NCBI RefSeq assembly: GCF_022398315.1
Contig: NZ_JAKEVF010000002.1
Location: 533,279 to 597,278 of the forward strand
DNA length: 64,000 bases
Source of the DNA: Shewanella sp. Isolate11
GTDB lineage: Bacteria; Pseudomonadota; Gammaproteobacteria; Enterobacterales; Shewanellaceae
Direction: 5' to 3'
Made by a program: the position numbers and the translations under genes. This document shows positions 57,805 to 64,000 of the stretch, one piece after another (within the stretch, counting starts at the first letter, position 1; each line of letters opens with the position of its first letter). The notes under the pieces are model-generated. The model did no database searches and had not been told where the DNA came from. It saw only the letters and a program-made list of their open reading frames with translations.

Positions 57805-60450
57805 CTATTTTTTCTTCGGCTTAGGTTTCGCTTTAGCTTCACTCACCCACTTACCACCTACATATTTGGCAGTCCAGCCCGTTGCTTTACCATCAACCTC
57901 AGTAGCAACATATTGCTCCTTGGTCTTACGGCTAAATCGAACAAAGGTTTTGTTACCCTCATCATCGGTCACTGGAGCATCAGCAAGATACTGATACTTA
58001 GGCCATAATAGCTCACGGTATTTCACCAACTCTTCAACCAAAGGCGCCCTTGTCTCACGAGATCTTGGGAAAGTACTCGCCGCCATAAAGATACCTGCAG
58101 CACCATCACGCAGTACGAAGTAACCATCTGACTTAGTACATTTCAGCTCAGGCAGATGAATAGGATCTTCTTTTGGTGGCGCCGCTTCACCACTTTTCAG
58201 CAGTTTACGGGTATTTTTACATTCGCTATTGGTACAACCGAAATACTTACCGAAACGGCCATTCTTCAGCTCCATGTCATTACCACAACGATCACACTCT
58301 AAGATAGGGCCTTCGTAGCCTTTAATCTTAAACTGTCCCAGCTCGACTTCATAACCGGCACACATAGGGTTATTACCACAAACATGCAGCTTACGTTTTT
58401 CATCGATCAGATAGCTATCCATTGCGGTGCCACAAACACCACATCTGTGCTTAGCACGTAACGCATCGGTTTCTGCATCTTCACTATTCTCGCTGATAGC
58501 CTCTTCACCCGCAGTCAGGTTAAGCGTGGTTTTACAACGCTCTTTCGGCGGTAACGCATAACCTGAACAGCCGAGGAATACCCCGGTAGTACCGGTACGG
58601 ATCCCCATTGGACGATCGCAGGTTGGACACTTAATATCAGTCAGCACCATCTCGTTAGGTCGCATTCCGCCCTCTTCGGGTGGTAAATCGGCCTTCTCGA
58701 GTTGAGCGGTCAAATCTTTATAGAAGTTATCGAGTACTTTCTTCCATTCAAGCTGGCCTTGAGCCACATTATCTAATGTCTGCTCCATACCCGCAGTGAA
58801 ATCGTAGCTCATCAACTCTTCAAAACTACCAATCAGACTTTCACTAACAATCTCACCCATCTTTTCAGCATAGAAACGACGGTTATCAACTTTAACGTAA
58901 CCACGATCTTGAATGGTTGAGATGATCGTCGCATAAGTCGATGGTCGACCAATGCCCCGCTTTTCAAGTTCTTTAACTAATGATGCTTCACTATAACGCG
59001 CTGGCGGCTTAGTAAAGTGCTGCTTTGGTTGTAACTCTTGCAGCGACAAGTTATCACCTTGAGCCACAAATGGCAGCGTATTGTCTTCTTCGTTTTTCTT
59101 CTTGATGGCGGTTTGAACTCGTGTCCAACCATCAAATTTAAGCGTACGACCAGAGGCTTTAAGCTCGTAATCACCGGCCGAAACGGTTAAACGGGTCGCA
59201 TCATATTTTGCAGGCGTCATCTGACAAGCTACAAATTGACGCCAAATTAATTCATATAAACGCTGCGCATCGCGCTCCATATCGGAAAGACTCGCGGCAC
59301 TCACCTTAACATTAGATGGACGGATCGCTTCGTGAGCCTCTTGAGCGCCTTCTTTACTGCCATAACGAATCGGATCGGCCGGCAGATACTTATCACCAAA
59401 CTCACTGCCAATCATCTCGCGCACGTTATCGAGTGCTTCTTGGCTTAAGTTGGTGGAGTCAGTACGCATATAAGTAATATGGCCCGCCTCATAGAGACGC
59501 TGTGCCATCATCATGGTTTTCTTCACGCCAAAGCCTAAGCGAGTACTGGCGGCTTGCTGCAAAGTTGAAGTGATGAAAGGCGCTGAAGGCTTGCTCGATG
59601 TGGCTTTGTCTTCACGAGCTGAAACCACAAAACTGGCACCAGAAAGTGCGTCGACTGCAGCCATTGCTTGTGATTCATTAACAGGATTGAAAGCTTGTCC
59701 CTGATACTTAGCCACCTGCATTTTTAACGCTTCGTCAGATAAGGTATTGAGCTGCGCGTGAATATCCCAGAACTCTTCAGGAACAAACGCCTTAATCTCA
59801 CCTTCTCTCTCAACGACTAAGCGAGTGGCTACCGACTGCACTCGGCCAGCGGATAAACCTCTGGCAACTTTCTTCCACAGCAATGGCGAAACCATAAAAC
59901 CCACGACTCTGTCTAAGAAGCGACGAGCTTGTTGGGCATTAACCATGTTGGCGTCAAGGGTCGATGGATGACTAAACGCATCTTGAATCGCTGATTTAGT
60001 AATTTCGTTGAAGACCACGCGCTGATAGCGTTCAGGATCGCCACCGATCACCTCTTGCAAATGCCAGGCAATCGCCTCTCCCTCTCTATCCAAATCGGTT
60101 GCGAGAAAGATATGGTCAGCTTTTTCTGCAAGAGACTGTAATTCCTTAACCACTTTTTCTTTACCAGGTAAGGTCTGGTATTTGGCTTTCCAACCACGTT
60201 CGGGGTCTATCCCCATTCGGGCAACAAGCGCTTTCTTGGCTTTATCTGCCTTATATTTGGCTTTTTCTTCAGGGGACATCTTACGAACTTCTGCAGGGGT
60301 TTTCGTTGCCGAACCCGCTTCCGCAGTCGAAGATGTTGGTAAGTCACGGATGTGCCCTACACTCGATTTTACGATGTAATCTTTGCCGAGATATTTATTA
60401 ATAGTCTTGGCTTTGGCCGGTGATTCGACAATAACTAGCGATTTACCCAT
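57805..60450 (-). CDS. topA: TopA, DNA topoisomerase I
   Basis: An 881-residue type IA topoisomerase that relaxes negative supercoils. It starts [22 protein letters not shown] (Toprim domain); the active-site tyrosine is Tyr327 in ITYMRTDST. Three C-terminal C4 zinc modules follow (CPTC...GCSGY...ERC; CGVC...CGNNPMC; CDRC...CTNSEC), then ribbon modules with few or no cysteines and a Lys/Pro tail. I chose ATG 60450, the family start, over an upstream in-frame ATG at 60498. A Lys-rich insert near residues 37-75 is longer than in the E. coli protein. Confidence 0.96.
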   Translation of the reverse strand: MGKSLVIVESPAKAKTINKYLGKDYIVKSSVGHIRDLPTSSTAEAGSATKTPAEVRKMSPEEKAKYKADKAKKALVARMGIDPERGWKAKYQTLPGKEKVVKELQSLAEKADHIFLATDLDREGEAIAWHLQEVIGGDPERYQRVVFNEITKSAIQDAFSHPSTLDANMVNAQQARRFLDRVVGFMVSPLLWKKVARGLSAGRVQSVATRLVVEREGEIKAFVPEEFWDIHAQLNTLSDEALKMQVAKYQGQAFNPVNESQAMAAVDALSGASFVVSAREDKATSSKPSAPFITSTLQQAASTRLGFGVKKTMMMAQRLYEAGHITYMRTDSTNLSQEALDNVREMIGSEFGDKYLPADPIRYGSKEGAQEAHEAIRPSNVKVSAASLSDMERDAQRLYELIWRQFVACQMTPAKYDATRLTVSAGDYELKASGRTLKFDGWTRVQTAIKKKNEEDNTLPFVAQGDNLSLQELQPKQHFTKPPARYSEASLVKELEKRGIGRPSTYATIISTIQDRGYVKVDNRRFYAEKMGEIVSESLIGSFEELMSYDFTAGMEQTLDNVAQGQLEWKKVLDNFYKDLTAQLEKADLPPEEGGMRPNEMVLTDIKCPTCDRPMGIRTGTTGVFLGCSGYALPPKERCKTTLNLTAGEEAISENSEDAETDALRAKHRCGVCGTAMDSYLIDEKRKLHVCGNNPMCAGYEVELGQFKIKGYEGPILECDRCGNDMELKNGRFGKYFGCTNSECKNTRKLLKSGEAAPPKEDPIHLPELKCTKSDGYFVLRDGAAGIFMAASTFPRSRETRAPLVEELVKYRELLWPKYQYLADAPVTDDEGNKTFVRFSRKTKEQYVATEVDGKATGWTAKYVGGKWVSEAKAKPKPKKK

Positions 60451-60808
60451 AGAATGATCTGCGCCAAAAAGTCTCAAAATTCTGTAAATTGGCTCCATAT
60501 ATAGAGGGTTGTATCGATAGTTTCAAGCTAATCCCTCTATTATTTGTCTCGGAGAGCCAATTTTTAACCGTTTTTGAAAAAAATGTGAAAAATAATATTG
60601 CGTAATTAAAAACTAATATTTCATTATTAAGTATCAAGCAAGTAATAGTTATGCATTTTTAAGCAGATATCACAATACCAACTCAATTTACCTACCTTGT
60701 TAAGCCTAATCGCTCAAGTATACTGATGCACAATTTCAACAAATCAATGACCTTAATCTTTTAATTCATCTGATTTGTAAACCTAGATAAAAAATAAAAG
60801 GATGTGCA
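60451..60808. other. Divergent gap between topA and astB
   Basis: About 358 AT-rich bases with no credible gene. Promoters for topA and astB are expected here. I looked for an ArgR box before astB and found only a poor half-match (around 60758-60772), which I do not claim. Confidence 0.5.
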
Positions 60809-62146
60809 ATGAAGCATTATGAAGCTAACTTTGATGGCCTAGTTGGACCCACCCATAATTATGCGGGACTCTCTTATGGAAATGTGGCTTCACTCAATAA
60901 TGCCGCCGCAAAATCCAATCCGAAAGCCGCCGCTAAACAGGGGCTAAAAAAAGCAAAAGCGCTGGCCGATATGGGAATGGTACAAGGTATGTTAGCACCT
61001 CAGGAGCGACCAGACCTTCATACTCTGCGCCGAATTGGATTTTCAGGTACAGATGCAGAAGTGTTAAATAAAGCCGCTAAAGAGGCTCCTGAGCTTCTTA
61101 GAGCATGTTGTAGTGCGTCAAGTATGTGGACAGCTAACGCGGCGACAGTTTCCCCCAGTGCCGATACCCATGACGGGAAGATTCATTTCACCCCTGCTAA
61201 TCTCGTCGATAAACTGCACCGCAGTATCGAACCAGTAACCACGGGCAACATCCTCGCAGCGACTTTTAATAACACGCGCTATTTCCAACATCACCAACAT
61301 CTTCCAGAACATACAAGTTTTGGCGATGAGGGTGCTGCTAACCATACCCGCTTATGTCGTGAATATGGTCACGAAGGATTAGAACTGTTTGTTTATGGTC
61401 AACAGGCCACAAATCCTACGGCACCTAAGCCGAGTAAGTATCCAGCAAGACAAACCTTAGAAGCCTCACAGGCGATTGCTCGCCTGCATCAACTTGATGA
61501 AGAAAACAGCGTATTTATACAGCAAAACCCAGACGTGATCGACCAAGGCGTATTTCACAATGATGTGATTGCTGTAGGCAACCAAAACGTGTTGTTTTAC
61601 CATCAGCAAGCCTTTGTCGACACTCAAACTAAGCTTGATGAAATACGCCGTAAATTTAATGGCAATGAATTACATTTTATCGAAGTACCAACCGCTAAAG
61701 TCAGCATAGAAGATGCGGTTAAAACCTATCTATTCAATACTCAAATCATCACCTTGCCCAATGGAGAGATGGCGATTATTGCCCCAACTAATTGCCAAGA
61801 AAATCCGGCGGTATTCGACTACTTAAATGAGGTCGTCACCTTAGGAACTCCCATTAAACAGGTACATTATTTTGATGTTAAGCAGAGTATGCAAAACGGT
61901 GGTGGCCCGGCCTGTTTACGATTACGGGTTGCAATGACTGAAAGCGAAGTAAATGCTGTGAATCAACACACACTGTTAAATGATGCATTATTTGAGCGCC
62001 TCAACTCATGGGTCGATAAACACTATCGTGACGAACTCGCCGTCGAGGACTTAGCCGATCCGCAATTAATTATTGAATCTCGCACCGCACTAGATGAGCT
62101 GACACAAATTATGAAGCTGGGTTGTGTTTACCAGTTTCAAAAATAA
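60809..62146 (+). CDS. astB: AstB, N-succinylarginine dihydrolase
   Basis: A 445-residue enzyme of the arginine succinyltransferase (AST) pathway, hydrolysing succinylarginine to succinylornithine, carbon dioxide and ammonia. It starts [22 protein letters not shown], typical of the family, has the HNDVIAVGN region with an active-site histidine, and the catalytic cysteine Cys369 in [12 protein letters not shown]. The length is close to the E. coli enzyme (447). The other ast genes are not in this window. AAAAGGA precedes the ATG. Confidence 0.95.
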   Translation: MKHYEANFDGLVGPTHNYAGLSYGNVASLNNAAAKSNPKAAAKQGLKKAKALADMGMVQGMLAPQERPDLHTLRRIGFSGTDAEVLNKAAKEAPELLRACCSASSMWTANAATVSPSADTHDGKIHFTPANLVDKLHRSIEPVTTGNILAATFNNTRYFQHHQHLPEHTSFGDEGAANHTRLCREYGHEGLELFVYGQQATNPTAPKPSKYPARQTLEASQAIARLHQLDEENSVFIQQNPDVIDQGVFHNDVIAVGNQNVLFYHQQAFVDTQTKLDEIRRKFNGNELHFIEVPTAKVSIEDAVKTYLFNTQIITLPNGEMAIIAPTNCQENPAVFDYLNEVVTLGTPIKQVHYFDVKQSMQNGGGPACLRLRVAMTESEVNAVNQHTLLNDALFERLNSWVDKHYRDELAVEDLADPQLIIESRTALDELTQIMKLGCVYQFQK

Positions 62147-62192
62147 CATTTAACCCTCACTTCGTTATTTTAACGCTTAAAGCGACCCAATA

Positions 62193-62216
62193 AAAAGGTG
62201 CCTAGGGCACCTTTTT
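62193..62216. terminator. Bidirectional terminator between astB and the Ig-like protein gene
   Basis: AAAAAGGTGCC / GGCACCTTTTT, a perfect palindrome between converging genes. Confidence 0.88.
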
Positions 62217-62265
62217 ATTTAACTTAACGCATTATTAAAATTTAATCAGAATTTCAGCACAAGCG

Positions 62266-64000
62266 TTACTCAATCGTGATCCCCACTGACAGTACTTCAG
62301 TCACATGACCGCTTGGCGTTTCCACTTCAACCAGTAAAACCCCAGAGTTCGGCTGCGCCTCACCTTTTAACGTCACGTTGAACTGTCGGCCACCATTGTA
62401 ATTGGTGCTTGGCCAAGTGTATGAACTAGAGCTGACAACAGAACCTGCAGTAGCAGTAAACCTTACTATACTGCCAGCAGGCATCTGCTGGTTATGCTGA
62501 TCTGAAATGGTAAAGCCAACCGTCGCTGAACCTTCACCAACGATGGTGATTCCGCCGCCCGTGTGTGGACCATTTTTATCATCAATAGCTACATCAGCAG
62601 GGGCTGTCGCATAGGCGGTACTACCCGACATGACAATCACTAAACTTCGACGAATATAAAGTGACTTAGAATCGTTCACACCGTCAGCACAACCTGCATG
62701 CACAGGGTCAGAACAAAGCACGCCATTGTACAAACCATCTTTGTCGGCAAATACACCATCTGCATTGAAATCGATCAACTCTTCAAGGGTACCACCAGCT
62801 TGTCCACCAGTTTGCTGCGGATTAAACAGGCCATCTTCGTTATAGTCATTGAAAGCGTCTGTCAAATCAAAAGAGTGGCCTGTCACATCAGTACCTGAGG
62901 TAAATTCGGTCATTTCACTGGCATCAAAGCGGCCATTACCATTGAGGTCAGGGAAAGATTCTTCACCGATCGCCGTAGCCGTGATAGTAGCGCGTCCACC
63001 ATATTTTTGACCATACACGTTGCCGTAAACTCCAAGGCTAGCATCGTAAGCCAAAGTGGCATCAGGGTTGTTCACCATAGCACCACTACCATCTAAAATA
63101 AGATTGCCTTCAGGTCTTGGTAATTGACTAGTCCAAGTCACGGAACACGCACCGGCCACTGTCTGACAGAAATCAGTAATCGAACCACCCTCAGTAGTAA
63201 ACGACACAGTTGTTCCATCTGGAACTGGGTTGTTAAAGGCATCGGCCATACGCGCGGTGACTTTCACTGTAGTGCCATCAATATCCCAACCTTCTGCATT
63301 TAATAATTCAGCAGACAGCGAGAAACTGTCTTGATCAGGAATACCTGTCGATACGATTAACTGATTGGACTGACTCGAAATCGCTGGTGTTGCACCGTTA
63401 TCTACTGTTGCAGTTACGCGCAAAGAAGTCGATACCGTACCCGTGGTCACAACCGTTTGTACAATCCCCGACGCATCTGTTGTGGCCGATGTTGGAGAAA
63501 GAGAGACTCCACCAACGACGGTATTAAGCGCAAAGAGTACGTTTTGATTACTCACGGGATTACTATTTTTATCCAGCACCTTAAATTTAACTACAGAAGA
63601 CTCAATACCGCCTGTGCCTAAAATACTGATATTTTCGGGGGTTGCTGAGTCAAAAACGATACTGCCAATATCAGCTTGCAGTACATTGATTGTGCCCGTT
63701 GCAGAAAGGCTAATACCACCGGCATTAGCTGTGACATTGATTTGATCATCGCCTACACAACCTTTAGCAAGGTATGTGGTGGTCGCGACTCCATTACTAG
63801 AAGAGACAGGAGAACTCAGCTGTGCCTGCGATGAAGTAGCACACGTCGATGAGAAGTTCACATCAACAGGCTGGGTAAAAGGATTACCCTGCTCATCTTG
63901 GATTTCAACCGAGATAGTTGCGGTACCACCCGCAGAAAGCGTATCTGTACTTACAGATGCCTGCCCCTTAACGAAAGGAGAGCCACTCCCCATCACCACA
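62266..64000 (-). CDS. Large surface protein with Ig-like (Big/invasin-type) domains, C-terminal part
   Basis: The last 577 residues of a protein whose start lies beyond the right edge. The visible part is a string of bacterial Ig-like units of 90-100 residues (for example TLSAGGTATISVEIQDEQGNPF, VVKFKVLDKNSNPVSNQNVLFAL and TVKVTARMADAFNNPVPDGTTVSF), typical of Big_1/invasin-like proteins. Around residues 351-421 of the visible part lie three acidic loops (DLNGNGRFDASE, DYNEDGLFN, DFNADGVFAD) resembling calcium-binding dockerin or EF-hand loops. No anchor signal is visible at the C terminus. A cell-surface or adhesive role is likely. Confidence 0.8.
   Translation of the reverse strand, partial: VVMGSGSPFVKGQASVSTDTLSAGGTATISVEIQDEQGNPFTQPVDVNFSSTCATSSQAQLSSPVSSSNGVATTTYLAKGCVGDDQINVTANAGGISLSATGTINVLQADIGSIVFDSATPENISILGTGGIESSVVKFKVLDKNSNPVSNQNVLFALNTVVGGVSLSPTSATTDASGIVQTVVTTGTVSTSLRVTATVDNGATPAISSQSNQLIVSTGIPDQDSFSLSAELLNAEGWDIDGTTVKVTARMADAFNNPVPDGTTVSFTTEGGSITDFCQTVAGACSVTWTSQLPRPEGNLILDGSGAMVNNPDATLAYDASLGVYGNVYGQKYGGRATITATAIGEESFPDLNGNGRFDASEMTEFTSGTDVTGHSFDLTDAFNDYNEDGLFNPQQTGGQAGGTLEELIDFNADGVFADKDGLYNGVLCSDPVHAGCADGVNDSKSLYIRRSLVIVMSGSTAYATAPADVAIDDKNGPHTGGGITIVGEGSATVGFTISDQHNQQMPAGSIVRFTATAGSVVSSSSYTWPSTNYNGGRQFNVTLKGEAQPNSGVLLVEVETPSGHVTEVLSVGITIE

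Noticed and set aside
60758-60772. ArgR box before astB
   Set aside because: Only one half resembles the consensus.

Overview
The window reads as a single chromosomal segment of a Shewanella-like marine gammaproteobacterium. The genus is inferred from gene order (fadR/nhaB/dsbB, ycgN-ycgL-minCDE-rnd-fadD, a complete hisGDCBHAF(IE) operon with a histidine attenuator, pheST-ihfA) and from family signatures such as the long-form PurC. No database search was possible. Nearly all of the DNA is ordinary, densely packed core genome. I see no phage, plasmid, CRISPR array, rRNA or tRNA gene.

Layout. 0-14 kb: the end of a DUF938 methyltransferase, a hexose-6-phosphate mutarotase, then two envelope systems close together: ydbH-ynbE-ydbL and tamA-tamB, both tied to transport between the inner and outer membranes. 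A UspE-like stress protein and a periplasmic isoaspartyl peptidase lie between them. 14-24 kb: fadR diverging from nhaB-dsbB, then ycgN, a MltB-family protein lacking the expected catalytic glutamate, ycgL, minCDE, rnd and fadD. 24-30 kb: a three-gene minus-strand operon (M50 membrane protease, exported SAM-methyltransferase-fold protein, alpha/beta hydrolase), a small unknown protein, tsaB and a type II NADH dehydrogenase. 30-40 kb: a YoaA/DinG-like helicase and the his operon with its leader peptide and attenuator. 40-50 kb: a repeat-containing lipoprotein, purC, a lipoprotein M3 peptidase, lpxM, ihfA, pheT and pheS. 50-57.6 kb: the least ordinary part, with a chemoreceptor, a Cache-PAS histidine-kinase-like protein without a visible phospho-acceptor box, a tandem retropepsin-like protein, a SpoIIAA/STAS protein, two small proteins of unknown role and a YceI protein. 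57.8-64 kb: topA, astB and the C-terminal part of a large Ig-like surface protein that runs off the right edge.

The most interesting signals are: (1) a 176-bp non-coding repeat with imperfect terminal inverted repeats, present twice at about 90% identity and equal length, which looks like a miniature mobile element; (2) the probable pseudoenzyme in the lytic transglycosylase family; (3) the secreted protein with two tandem aspartic-protease motifs; (4) an identical 16-bp dyad in the promoter regions of the usp gene and of tamA/iaaA; (5) YdbH and TamB systems within 13 kb of each other. I found nothing that I can call a wholly new defence or biosynthetic system.
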